Shown: in pieces, positions 37,508-47,103 of the stretch
Position numbering within the stretch: position 1 is the first letter of the stretch
Layout of the letters: each line of letters opens with the position of its first letter
From: Micromonospora sp. CB01531
Lineage (GTDB): Bacteria > Actinomycetota > Actinomycetes > Mycobacteriales > Micromonosporaceae
Assembly (NCBI RefSeq): GCF_001905095.1
Contig: NZ_LWLS01000065.1
Location: 1-64,000, forward strand
DNA length: 64,000 nt
Reading direction: 5' to 3'
Made by a program: the position numbers and the translations under genes
The notes under the pieces: model-generated
What the model was told of the DNA's origin: nothing
Seen by the model: only the letters and a program-made list of their open reading frames with translations
Database searches by the model: none

Positions 37508-39562
37508 GTGGCCAGACCCACCTCGCTGCTGAAGCGACTCCTCGTCGGTCGACCGTTCCGGTCCGACCGCCTCCAGCACACCCTGCTGCCGAAGCGCATC
37601 GCGCTGCCGGTATTCGCCTCGGACGCGCTCTCCAGCGTCGCGTACGCGCCCGACGAGATCCTCCTGACGCTCTCCATCGCCGGCGCGTCGGCGTTCTTCT
37701 TCTCGCCGTGGATCGCGCTCGCGGTCGTCGTGGTGATGCTCACCGTCGTGGCGAGCTACCGGCAGAACGTGCACGCCTACCCCTCCGGCGGTGGCGACTA
37801 CGAGGTGGCCACGGTCAACCTCGGCCCGCGCGCCGGCCTGGCGGTGGCCAGCGCGCTGCTGGTCGACTACGTGCTCACGGTCGCGGTCTCGATCTCCTCC
37901 GGGGTGGCCAACCTCGGCTCCGTGCTCCCGTTCGTGGCCACCCACAAGGTGCTGATCGCGGTCATCGCGGTGGCGCTGCTCACCGCGATGAACCTGCGCG
38001 GCCTGCGCGAGTCCGGCACGGCGTTCGCCATCCCCACCTACGGCTTCGTGATCGTGATCGGCGGCATGCTGCTCACCGGCCTGGTCCGGATCTTCATCCT
38101 CGGCGACGAGCTGCGCGCGCCCAGCGCCGGCCTGGAGATCCAGGCGGAGCACAGCGTCACCGGTTTCGCCCTGATCTTCCTGCTGTTGCGGACCTTCTCC
38201 TCGGGCAGCGCCGCGCTCACCGGTGTGGAGGCGATCTCCAACGGGGTGCCGGCGTTCAAGGCGCCGAAGAGTCGCAACGCGGCCACCACCCTGCTGCTGC
38301 TCGGCGTGATTGCGGTGAGCATGCTGTTCGGCATCATCTGGCTGGCCCGGCTGACCGGCCTGCAGTTCGTCGAGTCCCCGAGCCAGATCGTCTCCGGCCC
38401 GCCCGGGTACGTGCAGAAGACCGTCACCGCCCAGCTCGGCGAGGCGGTCTTCGGCAACGGGGTGCTGCTCTACGTGGTCGCCGGGATGACCGCGCTGATC
38501 CTGTTCCTGGCCGCCAACACCGCCTTCAACGGCTTCCCGGTGCTCGGCTCGATCCTGGCCCAGGACCGCTACCTGCCCCGCCAGCTGCACACCCGCGGCG
38601 ACCGGCTGGCCTTCTCCAACGGCATCGTCTTCCTCGCCGTCTTCGCGGTGGTGCTGATCGTCGGCTTCCAGGCCGAGGTGACCCGGCTCATCCAGCTCTA
38701 CATCGTCGGCGTGTTCGTCTCGTTCACGCTCTCCCAAGCCGGCATGATCCGGCACTGGAACCGGCACCTGCGCACCGAGCGGGACCCGGAGGTGCGCCGC
38801 CGGATGGTGCGGTCCCGGGCGATCAACGCCTTCGGCATGGCGCTCACCGGCACCGTCCTGATCATCGTGCTGATCACCAAGTTCCTGCTCGGCGCCTGGA
38901 TCGCGATCGCCGCGATGGCGGTGATCTACCTGCTGATGCTGGCCATCCGCCGGCACTACGACCGGGTCGCCGCCGAGCTGGAACCGACCGAGACCCGGGG
39001 TGTGCTGCCCGCCCGCAACCACGCCATCGTGCTGGTCAGCAAGCTGCACCAGCCGACGCTACGGGCCATCGCGTACGCCCGGGCGACCCGGCCGGACACG
39101 CTGACCGCGGTGACCGTGAACGTGGACGAGAAGGACACCCGGAACCTCCAGGCCGACTGGGAGCGGCGGGAGCTGCCCGTGCCGCTGACCGTGATCGACT
39201 CCCCGTACCGGGAGATCACGCGGCCGATCCTGAACTTCGTCGCCTCCACCCGCCGCGAGTCGCCCCGCGACGTGGTCACCGTCTTCATTCCTGAGTACGT
39301 GGTGGGCCACTGGTGGGAGAACCTGCTGCACAACCAGAGCGCGCTGCGGCTCAAGGGCCGGCTGCTCTTCGAGCCGGGGGTGATGGTGACCAGCGTGCCG
39401 TGGCAGCTCGCCTCGACCGCGAACAAGAACCTGGACCGGCTGGACGCCAACCTCAGCCGCGGGCCGGCGCGGGGACCCCGGGTGGCCCCACGCAGCACCC
39501 TGCCACCCACTGTCCCGCCGGTGGCCCCCGCCCCGCCCGGCGAGAGCGGAGACCGCGCGTGA
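37508..39562 (+). CDS. APC-superfamily permease, KimA/YdaO-like
   Basis: About 12 transmembrane helices are followed by a soluble C-terminal domain (about residues 500-640, including VTAVTVNVDEKDTRNLQADW). The head LLPKRIALPVFASDALSSVA and YPSGGGDYEVA match the KimA group of potassium importers, often annotated as amino acid permeases. The two TrkA genes beside it support potassium as substrate. The GTG at 37508 gives 684 aa. It overlaps the next gene by GTGA. The tail is Pro-rich (PPTVPPVAPAPPGES). Confidence 0.8.
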   Translation: MARPTSLLKRLLVGRPFRSDRLQHTLLPKRIALPVFASDALSSVAYAPDEILLTLSIAGASAFFFSPWIALAVVVVMLTVVASYRQNVHAYPSGGGDYEVATVNLGPRAGLAVASALLVDYVLTVAVSISSGVANLGSVLPFVATHKVLIAVIAVALLTAMNLRGLRESGTAFAIPTYGFVIVIGGMLLTGLVRIFILGDELRAPSAGLEIQAEHSVTGFALIFLLLRTFSSGSAALTGVEAISNGVPAFKAPKSRNAATTLLLLGVIAVSMLFGIIWLARLTGLQFVESPSQIVSGPPGYVQKTVTAQLGEAVFGNGVLLYVVAGMTALILFLAANTAFNGFPVLGSILAQDRYLPRQLHTRGDRLAFSNGIVFLAVFAVVLIVGFQAEVTRLIQLYIVGVFVSFTLSQAGMIRHWNRHLRTERDPEVRRRMVRSRAINAFGMALTGTVLIIVLITKFLLGAWIAIAAMAVIYLLMLAIRRHYDRVAAELEPTETRGVLPARNHAIVLVSKLHQPTLRAIAYARATRPDTLTAVTVNVDEKDTRNLQADWERRELPVPLTVIDSPYREITRPILNFVASTRRESPRDVVTVFIPEYVVGHWWENLLHNQSALRLKGRLLFEPGVMVTSVPWQLASTANKNLDRLDANLSRGPARGPRVAPRSTLPPTVPPVAPAPPGESGDRA

Positions 39563-40800
39563 CGGCGCCAGTCGACGGGCGGCGCGGGCTGGAGGAGGCC
39601 GAGCGGGTCGAACTGACCGTGGCCGCGGTCGCCCCGGGCGGGCACTGCGTGGCCCGGGTCGACGGCCAGGTGGTCTTCGTCCGGCACGCGCTGCCCGGGG
39701 AACGGGTGGTCGCCGAGGTGACCGAGCTGCACCGGGGCTTCGCCCGGGCCGACGCGGTCGAGGTGCTGGCGGCCTCCCCGGACCGGGTAGAGCCACCCTG
39801 CCCGTACGCGAAGCCGGGCCGCTGCGGCGGCTGCGACCTCCAGCACGTCGCCCCCGAGGCCCAGCTCGACTGGAAGACCGCGGTGGTGCGCGAGCAGCTC
39901 ACCCGGCTCGGCGGCCTCACCGACCCGCAGGTCGAGGCGCTCGGCGTCCGGGTCGAGGCGCTGCCCGGCGGGCCGCTGGGCTGGCGCTCCCGGGTCCGGT
40001 ACGCCGTCGACGGCGCCGGCCGGGCCGGGCTGCTCAAGCACCGCTCGCACGAGGTGGTGCCGATCGACCGCTGCCTGATCGCGCACCCGGCGATCCAGGA
40101 GCTGCCGGTGCTCGCCCCCGCCGGGGCCCGCTGGCCGGACGCGGAGGCGGTCGAGACGGTCGCCGCCTCCGGCGGGGACGTCAGCGTCACGGCGTACGCC
40201 GAAGGGGTGCCCACCCCGGTGCGCGGTCCGGCGGTGGTCCGCGAGGTGGCCGCCGGCCGGGAGTGGCGGCTCCCCGCGTCCGGTTTCTGGCAGGTTCACC
40301 CGGCCGCGGCGGACACCCTGGTCGGGGCGGTCCTCGACCTGCTCGACCCGCGCCCCGGCGAGACCGCCTGGGACCTGTACGGCGGGGCCGGGCTGTTCGC
40401 CGCGGCCCTCGCCGGCCGGGTCGGTACGGCCCGGGTCACCTTGGTCGAGTCCGCCGAGCCGGGCGTGGCCGCGGCCCGGGAGAACCTGGCCGACCTGCCT
40501 GCCGTGGAGGTGGTCGCGGCCCGGGTGGAGACCGCGCTGGCCCGCCGCCGGGTCACCGGCCCGGTCGACCTGGTGGTCCTCGATCCGCCCCGCTCCGGCG
40601 CCGGCGCGCCGGTGGTGCGGGACATCGTGGCCGCCGGCCCGCGGGCGGTGGCGTACGTGGCCTGCGACCCGGCCGCCTTCGCCCGGGACGTGCGCACCTT
40701 CACCGGCCTGGGCTGGCGGCTGGCCGCGCTGCGCGGCTTCGACCTGTTCCCGATGACCCAGCACGTCGAGCTGGTCGGCCTGCTCCTGCCGCCGTCCTGA
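39559..40800 (+). CDS. TRAM-domain RNA methyltransferase, TrmA/RlmD family
   Basis: An N-terminal TRAM domain (about residues 15-70), an Fe-S cysteine cluster (PCPYAKPGRCGGCDLQH, about 82-98, with a fourth Cys in IDRCLIA), and a SAM domain (WDLYGGAGLFAAAL). The catalytic LDPPRSGAG and YVACDPAAFARD are visible, with the Cys nucleophile. The enzyme would make 5-methyluridine in RNA; the exact target is unknown. Its 413 aa follow the permease by a 4-base overlap. Confidence 0.88.
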   Translation: MTAPVDGRRGLEEAERVELTVAAVAPGGHCVARVDGQVVFVRHALPGERVVAEVTELHRGFARADAVEVLAASPDRVEPPCPYAKPGRCGGCDLQHVAPEAQLDWKTAVVREQLTRLGGLTDPQVEALGVRVEALPGGPLGWRSRVRYAVDGAGRAGLLKHRSHEVVPIDRCLIAHPAIQELPVLAPAGARWPDAEAVETVAASGGDVSVTAYAEGVPTPVRGPAVVREVAAGREWRLPASGFWQVHPAAADTLVGAVLDLLDPRPGETAWDLYGGAGLFAAALAGRVGTARVTLVESAEPGVAAARENLADLPAVEVVAARVETALARRRVTGPVDLVVLDPPRSGAGAPVVRDIVAAGPRAVAYVACDPAAFARDVRTFTGLGWRLAALRGFDLFPMTQHVELVGLLLPPS

Positions 40801-40805
40801 GCCAG

Positions 40806-40831
40806 GCCGGCGGGTCAGGATTCCCGCCGGC
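40806..40831. terminator. 9-bp hairpin after the TRAM gene
   Basis: GCCGGCGGG (40806-40814) pairs with CCCGCCGGC (40823-40831). Confidence 0.6.
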
Positions 40832-40904
40832 CGGCGGGGGCCTTCGCACCCCCCGATCCGGCTGCCGTGATCCACGGCCGAGCTGCGGGCTGTCGGGCGG
40901 CCGA

Positions 40905-40910
40905 TAGACT
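40905..40910 (+). promoter_or_regulatory. -10 box TAGACT, dxs promoter
   Basis: TAGACT lies 8 bases before the ATG at 40919. This implies a leaderless dxs mRNA. Confidence 0.6.
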
Positions 40911-40918
40911 CTTCGGTC

Positions 40919-42865
40919 ATGAGTGTTGAAGAGGGCACGGCCAACCACGGCCGACTGCTGGGCACCGTCCGGGGTCCGCAGGACGTGAAGCGGATGACCG
41001 CCGAGCAGCTGGACATCCTCGCCGCCGAGATCCGTGACTTCCTGATCGCCAAGGTCTCCCGCACCGGCGGGCACATCGGGCCCAACCTCGGTGTGGTGGA
41101 GCTGACCCTGGCGATGCACCGGGTCTTCGACTCGCCGCGGGACCGGCTCCTGTTCGACACCGGCCACCAGGCCTATGTGCACAAGATCATCACCGGCCGG
41201 CAGGAGGGCTTCGACAAGCTCCGCCAGCGCGGCGGCCTCTCCGGCTACCCCAGCCAGGCGGAGAGCGAGCACGATCTGATCGAGAACTCGCACGCCTCCA
41301 CCGCCCTGTCGTACGCCGACGGGCTCGCCAAGGCGTACGCGCTGCGCGGCGAGCGGCGCAGCGTGGTCGCCGTGGTCGGCGACGGCGCGCTGACCGGCGG
41401 CATGTGCTGGGAGGCGCTGAACAACATCGCCGCCGCCGGAAACCCGCTGGTGATCGTGGTGAACGACAACGGTCGGTCGTACGCGCCGACCATCGGTGGC
41501 CTCGCCGACCACCTCTCCTCGCTGCGGCTCAACCCCGGCTACGAGAAGGTGCTCGACACCGTCAAGGAGGCCCTCGGCTCGACCCCGCTGGTCGGCAAGC
41601 CGATGTACGAGGTGCTGCACGCGGTCAAGAAGGGCATCAAGGACGCGGTCGCGCCGCAGGCCATGTTCGAGGATCTCGGCATCAAGTACGTCGGCCCGGT
41701 CGACGGCCACGATGTCGCCGCGGTCGAGTCCGCACTGCGCGCGGCGAAGAACTTCGGCGGCCCGGTGATAGTGCACGCGGTCACCCGCAAGGGCTACGGC
41801 TACCGCCCGGCCGAGGAGGACGAGGCGGACTGCCTGCACGGCCCCGGCGGCGCCTTCGACGTCGAGACGGGTCAACTGGTCGCCGCGCCCTCGGTGAAGT
41901 GGACCCACGTCTTCGCCGACGAGCTGGTCAAGATCGCCGACGAGCGGCCGGACGTGGTCGGCATCACCGCCGCGATGGCCGAGCCGACCGGGATCGCCAA
42001 GCTGGCCCGCAAGCACCCGAAGCGGGTGTACGACGTGGGCATCGCCGAGCAGCACGCCGCCACGTCGGCGGCCGGCCTCGCCATGGGCGGCCTGCACCCG
42101 GTGGTGGCCGTCTACGCCACGTTCCTCAACCGGGCCTTCGACCAGGTGCTGCTGGACGTGGCGATGCACAAGCTGCCGGTCACCTTCGTGCTGGACCGGG
42201 CGGGCATCACCGGCCCGGACGGCCCGAGCCACTACGGCGTCTGGGACATGTCCGTCTTCGGCGTGGTGCCCGGCCTGCGGATCGCCGCGCCCCGCGACGC
42301 CGGCAGCCTCCGCGAGGAGCTGCGCGAGGCGGTCGCCGTGGACGACGGCCCGACCATCGTCCGCTTCCCGACCGGCACGGTGGCCGCCGACCTGCCGGCC
42401 GTGCGCCGGGTGGGTGCGGTCGACGTGCTGGCCGAGTCGGCGCGTACCGACGTGCTGCTCGTCGCGGTCGGCTCCTTCGGCCAGCTCGGCATGGAGGTCG
42501 CCGCCCGGGTGGCCGAGCAGGGTTACGGGGTCACCGTGGTGGACCCGCGCTGGGTCCGCCCGATCCCGGCCGAGCTGGTCGAGCTGGCCGCCGCGCACCG
42601 GCTCGTGGTCACCGTCGAGGACGGTGTCCGGGTCGGCGGTGTCGGCGACGCGCTCGGCCAGGCCATGCGGGACGCCGACGTCCGGGTGCCGCTGAAGGAC
42701 CTGGGGGTGCCGGCCGACTGGCATCCGCACGGCACGCGGGCGCAGATCCTGGCCGACCTGGGCCTGACCGCGCAGAACGTGGCCCGCGACGTCACCGGCT
42801 GGATCTCCGGCCTGGACGCCCAGCCCGTCGAGCCGGCCGCCTCCGAGGCCACCGCCAAGAACTGA
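40919..42865 (+). CDS. dxs: 1-deoxy-D-xylulose-5-phosphate synthase
   Basis: Dxs joins pyruvate and glyceraldehyde 3-phosphate using thiamine diphosphate, the first step of the MEP pathway. The cofactor-binding motif [18 protein letters not shown] (about residues 150-167), SHIGPNLG-like [14 protein letters not shown] (catalytic His region, about 49-62) and the transketolase-C domain (about 510-630) are present. The 648-aa length is normal. A Z-prenyltransferase gene follows, which may use the product. Confidence 0.96.
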   Translation: MSVEEGTANHGRLLGTVRGPQDVKRMTAEQLDILAAEIRDFLIAKVSRTGGHIGPNLGVVELTLAMHRVFDSPRDRLLFDTGHQAYVHKIITGRQEGFDKLRQRGGLSGYPSQAESEHDLIENSHASTALSYADGLAKAYALRGERRSVVAVVGDGALTGGMCWEALNNIAAAGNPLVIVVNDNGRSYAPTIGGLADHLSSLRLNPGYEKVLDTVKEALGSTPLVGKPMYEVLHAVKKGIKDAVAPQAMFEDLGIKYVGPVDGHDVAAVESALRAAKNFGGPVIVHAVTRKGYGYRPAEEDEADCLHGPGGAFDVETGQLVAAPSVKWTHVFADELVKIADERPDVVGITAAMAEPTGIAKLARKHPKRVYDVGIAEQHAATSAAGLAMGGLHPVVAVYATFLNRAFDQVLLDVAMHKLPVTFVLDRAGITGPDGPSHYGVWDMSVFGVVPGLRIAAPRDAGSLREELREAVAVDDGPTIVRFPTGTVAADLPAVRRVGAVDVLAESARTDVLLVAVGSFGQLGMEVAARVAEQGYGVTVVDPRWVRPIPAELVELAAAHRLVVTVEDGVRVGGVGDALGQAMRDADVRVPLKDLGVPADWHPHGTRAQILADLGLTAQNVARDVTGWISGLDAQPVEPAASEATAKN

Positions 42866-42923
42866 CTCGGCACGCGAGTGGGTGGCCCTGCAGCAGCAAG
42901 GCCACCCGTCGCAGCTAGGGAAG

Positions 42924-42969
42924 ATCTTGGTAGGAAGTGGCCCCTGGAGGAGCCATTTCCTACCAAGAT
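42924..42969. repeat. Hairpin repeat ATCTTGGTAGGAA between dxs and the prenyltransferase gene
   Basis: Arms 42924-42941 and 42952-42969 match at 17 of 18 bases, with a 10-base loop. It may be a terminator for dxs, though no T tract follows. Its base composition differs from the surroundings, which hints at a mobile or dispersed element. Confidence 0.8.
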
Positions 42970-43027
42970 TGCAGCGCGACCCGGAGGTGCACGGGCAGCA
43001 GGGGCCGTCGCGTGGTTTCATCTGGTC

Positions 43028-43810
43028 ATGATCGAGCCCGTTCGTCGCATGGCCTATCAGCTGTACGCCCGCCGCCTGCGAGCGCAGTTGGCCGACGTCT
43101 CACTGCCTCGGCACGTTGCCATGGCGATGGACGGGAACCGGCGGTGGGCCAGGCAGATGGGCTTCGACGACCCACGACTGGGGCACCGGTACGGGGCGGA
43201 GCACATGCACGAGGTGCTGAGTTGGTGCGCCGAGTTGAGCATTCAGCACGTCACCCTGTTCGTCGCCTCTGTCGACAACGTACGTAAGCGGGCCTCCGAC
43301 GAGGTGGAGCACCTGATGCGGATGATCGAGGAGGTGGTGGCGGAGCCACTGCTGCGGCCGGGCAACCCGTGGCAGCTTCATGTGGCCGGTCGCCCGGACG
43401 TGCTGCCCGACTCGACGCGCCACGCACTGAAGCTGGCCGAGGAGGCGACCGGTGCGCGCGGCGGCAACTTCCATCTCACCGTGGCCGTCGGCTACGACGG
43501 CCGCGAAGAAATCGTCAACGCGGTCCGTTCGCTGCTGGAGGAGGAGGCGCAGACCGGCGCTACCGTCGATGACGTCGCGCAGCGCCTGACCGCCGAGGAC
43601 ATCGCGGCGCACCTGTACACCGGCGGCCAGCCCGACCCGGATCTCGTCATCCGCACGAGTGGAGAACGCCGGATGTCGGGCTTCCTGCTCTGGCAGGCCG
43701 CCTACTCCGAGTTGTACTTCTGCGACGTGTACTGGCCCGGCTTCCGGAAGGTCGACTTCCTTCGCGCCCTGCGTTCCTACGCGGCACGCAGCCGGCGATT
43801 CGGCGGATGA
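43028..43810 (+). CDS. Isoprenyl transferase, short-chain Z-prenyl diphosphate synthase-like
   Basis: The cis-prenyltransferase fold is clear: MAMDGNRRWARQMGFDD (catalytic Asp35), LFVASVDNVRKRASDE, and PDLVIRTSGERRMSGFLLWQ plus SELYFCDVYWPGF. The head and spacing resemble the mycobacterial Z-FPP synthase Rv1086 more than the long-chain UppS, so a short product is likely. ATG 43028 gives 260 aa. The upstream dxs supplies precursors. Confidence 0.85.
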   Translation: MIEPVRRMAYQLYARRLRAQLADVSLPRHVAMAMDGNRRWARQMGFDDPRLGHRYGAEHMHEVLSWCAELSIQHVTLFVASVDNVRKRASDEVEHLMRMIEEVVAEPLLRPGNPWQLHVAGRPDVLPDSTRHALKLAEEATGARGGNFHLTVAVGYDGREEIVNAVRSLLEEEAQTGATVDDVAQRLTAEDIAAHLYTGGQPDPDLVIRTSGERRMSGFLLWQAAYSELYFCDVYWPGFRKVDFLRALRSYAARSRRFGG

Positions 43811-43877
43811 TCATCACGAGAGCCGGCAACCCGGGAGTACGGGCGTGTGGCCCAGGGTGGCGCTCGGGGCGCGAAGG

Positions 43878-45071
43878 TCAGCGTCCGCCCACGGAGCGGT
43901 ACCAGGTCTTGTCAGTGCCAGCCAGGCTGAACGTCTGACGAGAGCCCGGCTGCGGCATCACGACCAGGCCCGGCCGGTCGACCAGGCGCGACGCCCCGGG
44001 CGGGGCGGCGAACGAGGTGTCCCGGCTGGCCCGCCAGGTCAGCGCCGCGAGCGGCTGGCCCGGCATCGGCAGGTGGTACGCCTGCAGGGTGGTGGACCGG
44101 TCGGCGGCGGAGACCACCGGGGCGCCGCCGTCGCCGGGGCGGTAGACCAGCGCGGTCATCGTGCCGGTGGCGCTCTCCCAGGTGAGCTGCTGCAGGTCGC
44201 CCGGCTCGCCGCCGGCCAGCGCCACCTCGCCCAGCGACCGGACGGCGACCTTCGCCATCGGCCAGGACTCCGGCGCGGAGCGGGGCGCCAGCCGATCGCC
44301 GATGCGGCGCGGCACGCTGCCGAACGGTCCGGTGGTTTCGGCGAGAACGCAGGTGTCCAGCCCGGCCAGGGCTCGCTTGCCGGTGCCGGTCTCGTCACGT
44401 ACCAGGGGATAGCGGGGGTCGGCGGTGGCCGTACCCAGGTCGAGGACGCGGTCGGCGGCCCGGCCGCGCGGCAGCGACCGGGTGGGGCGCAGCGCCGCGG
44501 TCAGCTCCACGGCCTGGCAGGCCGGCACGGCGAGCGGCTCGGTGAGGCCGTCCATGCTGGCCAGCGCGCGGCCGTCCGGCCCGAGCAGCCGCTCCACCCG
44601 GGCCGAGGTGAGGTAGCGCCGGCCCTGCGGGAGCCGCACCGGCAGCACATCCGAGTAGACCAGGTAGCCGGGGTCGGTGTACTCGGTGGCGTGGGCGACC
44701 CGCCAGTGGTCCTCGGCGCGGTCGAGCTGCAGCAGCCAGGACGCGCTCTCGCCGGGCACGTCGGCGGCGACCAGGGCGAGCGCTGACCCGGCCACCTCAC
44801 CGGAGTAGAGGATGCCGGAGGTGGGCAGGTGCGCCCGGTCGTTGACCGGCGAGCGCCAGTCCCTTACGGCCGCGCTGATCGCGGCGGTCGCGGTGGCGTC
44901 GCCGGCCAGGCTGCCGCGCGCCGGCCAGACGGTCAGCGGCCCGTCCAGGCTGTCGTAGCCGACCCGCAGGTCCGCCGACTGGCGCCCGGCGACGGGCCCG
45001 CACCCGGGTGCGGCCAGCAGCAGGGTCAGCAGCGCGGTGGCCACCGTGCCGCGTCGGCGGACTGAAGCCAC
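43878..45071 (-). CDS. Putative lipoprotein, 397 aa
   Basis: GTG 45071 (VASVRRRGTVATALL) follows a purine-rich cgggggcg. A signal peptide ends in LAAPGC (Cys at about residue 21). The mature part mixes beta strands and helices (SADLRVGYDSLDGPL, LTWRASRDTSFAAPPGAS). I do not know the family. An alternative start at ATG 45116 adds 15 residues. It faces the membrane-protein cluster divergently, so it may share that function. Confidence 0.72.
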   Translation of the reverse strand: MASVRRRGTVATALLTLLLAAPGCGPVAGRQSADLRVGYDSLDGPLTVWPARGSLAGDATATAAISAAVRDWRSPVNDRAHLPTSGILYSGEVAGSALALVAADVPGESASWLLQLDRAEDHWRVAHATEYTDPGYLVYSDVLPVRLPQGRRYLTSARVERLLGPDGRALASMDGLTEPLAVPACQAVELTAALRPTRSLPRGRAADRVLDLGTATADPRYPLVRDETGTGKRALAGLDTCVLAETTGPFGSVPRRIGDRLAPRSAPESWPMAKVAVRSLGEVALAGGEPGDLQQLTWESATGTMTALVYRPGDGGAPVVSAADRSTTLQAYHLPMPGQPLAALTWRASRDTSFAAPPGASRLVDRPGLVVMPQPGSRQTFSLAGTDKTWYRSVGGR

Positions 45072-45216
45072 CTGTACGCCCCCGATCGCGTCGTTGGTCG
45101 TGTTTGCGAGCCACATGGTACGAGACGCCCGGCCGTCCGGCCGCGCCCGGCTCACCCCTTTGGACGCCCGCCACAGTGGACGGTGGTGTGCGTTTCGTGG
45201 CCATTTCCGGCTCCGG

Positions 45217-45222
45217 TAGACT
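45217..45222 (+). promoter_or_regulatory. -10 box TAGACT, leaderless start
   Basis: TAGACT is 9 bases before the GTG at 45232. Confidence 0.5.
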
Positions 45223-45231
45223 CCGCCGACT

Positions 45232-47103
45232 GTGACGCCTGCCGAGCCCCGTGGCGACTCGCCAGCGGACGCCGACGCCCCGACGGGCTCCGCCTCCGTC
45301 ACCACCATGGCCCCGCCCGACCCCGCCCCCGGCAACGGCCGGCCGGTCGCCCGGCCGCGCCCACGCTGGACGCCCCGCCGGCAGGACCTCGCCATGTACG
45401 GCATCTTCCTGCTAGCCGCGCTCTGGGTGACCAGCCGGATCTGGGTCGACCCGGCCGGCCGGGTGGCCGCCCTCTACAGCAGCGACCCGGCACAGGTGCA
45501 GTTCTTCCTCGCCCACTCGGTACGCGTCGTGCTGCACGGCGAGTTCCCGTTCTACACCGACCAGTTCAACTACCCGGACGGGGTCAACCTGATGGCGAAC
45601 ACCGCCATCCTGGCCCTCGGCATCCCGATGGTGCCGATCACCGTCCTGTTCGGACCGTCGGTCTCCTTCATCACGCTGGTGACACTCGGCCTGGCCGGCA
45701 CGGCCGCCGCCTGGTACCGGGTGCTCTCCCGGCACGTGGTGCGTACCCGGCTGGCCGCCGCCGTGGGCGGCTGGTTCTGCGGGTTCTCACCGGCGATGCT
45801 GTCGCACGCCAACTGGCACCCCAACATCATCTCCCAGTTCCTGCTGCCGTTCATCGTCTGGCGGGTGCTGGTACTGACCCGCTCCACCCGCCCGGTCCGC
45901 GACGGTGCGCTGCTCGCCCTGCTGGTCACCGCGCAGGCGTTCATCAACGAGGAGATCCTGCTCTTCACCGCGCTGGCCTGCGGCGTGTTCCTGCTGGCGG
46001 TGGTCGCGCAGCAGCGGGAGCGGTGGGCCGCGGCGTGGCGTCCCCTGGGGACCGGGCTGGCGGTCTGCGCGGTGCTCGCCGGGTCGCTGCTGGCGTACCC
46101 GCTCTGGGTCCAGTTCGCCGGGCCGATGGCGTACCACGGGCTCAGCGACGCGGTCCGCGACTACGGCAACGACATCGCCTCGTTCTTCGCCCCCGGCTCG
46201 CCCACGCTGGGCGGCCACGAGCGGGCGAACGTCAACCTCGCCCCGAACTACTCAGAGGAGAACGCCTTCTTCGGCTGGAGCCTGTCCCTGCTGGCCGTCG
46301 GCATCGTGGTCTGGCTCCGCCGGGAGGTGATCGTCCGGGCGCTCGCGGTGACCGGGCTGTTCTTCGCGGTGCTCTCCCTCGGTGAGCGGGTGTCCTGGTG
46401 GGACCGGGAGCTGTTCACCGGCCCGTGGGAGCTGCTGGTTCGGCTGCCGCTGCTCGACGCGGTGGTGCCGACCCGGTTCGGCCTGATCACCACCGTGGTC
46501 ATCGGGATCCTGCTGGCCCTCGCCGTGGAGCGGGCCTGGTCGCTGCGGACCGCCGAACACCGGACCGTACGGACCCTGACGGTCGCCGGTCTGGTGCTGG
46601 CGCTGCTGCCCATCGCGCCGATGCCGTTGGAGGTCACCACCCGGCCGGAGGTGCCCCGGTTCATCACCGCCGACCGGTGGCGGCGGTACGTCGGCCCGGA
46701 CCAGACGCTCGTGTCGGTGCCGGTGCCGAGCATGGGCAACACCAACCCGATGCGCTGGGCGGCCAGCACCGACCTGGCCTTCAAGATCCCCGGCGGATAC
46801 TTCCTCGCCCCACGTAACGGGGTCACCGGCGACCCGGGCCGCTTCGGCGGTCGGCCCAGCGGCATCGGCGACCTGCTCGCGGAGGTCGCCGCCACCGGCC
46901 GTACGCCGGAACTCGACGACCGGCAGCGCCGGCGCTTCCTGGACGAGCTGCGGCACTGGCGGGCCGCCGTCGTGGTGCTGCCGCTCGACCAGCCGAACGC
47001 CGACCCGCTGCGGCAGACCGTCGAGCAGCTGATCGGGCCGGCCCGGCAGGAGCTGGACGTGTGGTTGTGGGACGTCCGGACACTGACCAGCCGGTCGGCC
47101 TGA
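45232..47103 (+). CDS. Polytopic membrane protein, paralogue 1 (GT-C-like)
   Basis: A disordered Pro-rich head (about residues 1-50) leads to about 11 transmembrane helices and a soluble C-terminal part of about 140 residues. Signature segments are YPDGVNLMANTAILA (about 118), CGFSPAMLSHANWHPN, FINEEILL (about 240) and the end WLWDVRTL. An acidic residue in an early loop and the overall design are typical of GT-C glycosyltransferases using lipid-linked sugars, but no family match is claimed. It is paired with paralogue 2, whose gene starts inside its last codons. Confidence 0.7.
   Translation: MTPAEPRGDSPADADAPTGSASVTTMAPPDPAPGNGRPVARPRPRWTPRRQDLAMYGIFLLAALWVTSRIWVDPAGRVAALYSSDPAQVQFFLAHSVRVVLHGEFPFYTDQFNYPDGVNLMANTAILALGIPMVPITVLFGPSVSFITLVTLGLAGTAAAWYRVLSRHVVRTRLAAAVGGWFCGFSPAMLSHANWHPNIISQFLLPFIVWRVLVLTRSTRPVRDGALLALLVTAQAFINEEILLFTALACGVFLLAVVAQQRERWAAAWRPLGTGLAVCAVLAGSLLAYPLWVQFAGPMAYHGLSDAVRDYGNDIASFFAPGSPTLGGHERANVNLAPNYSEENAFFGWSLSLLAVGIVVWLRREVIVRALAVTGLFFAVLSLGERVSWWDRELFTGPWELLVRLPLLDAVVPTRFGLITTVVIGILLALAVERAWSLRTAEHRTVRTLTVAGLVLALLPIAPMPLEVTTRPEVPRFITADRWRRYVGPDQTLVSVPVPSMGNTNPMRWAASTDLAFKIPGGYFLAPRNGVTGDPGRFGGRPSGIGDLLAEVAATGRTPELDDRQRRRFLDELRHWRAAVVVLPLDQPNADPLRQTVEQLIGPARQELDVWLWDVRTLTSRSA

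Noticed and set aside
37508..39562. Plain amino acid permease
   Set aside because: Possible by superfamily, but the KimA-type head and the TrkA neighbours make potassium more likely, so the call was changed.
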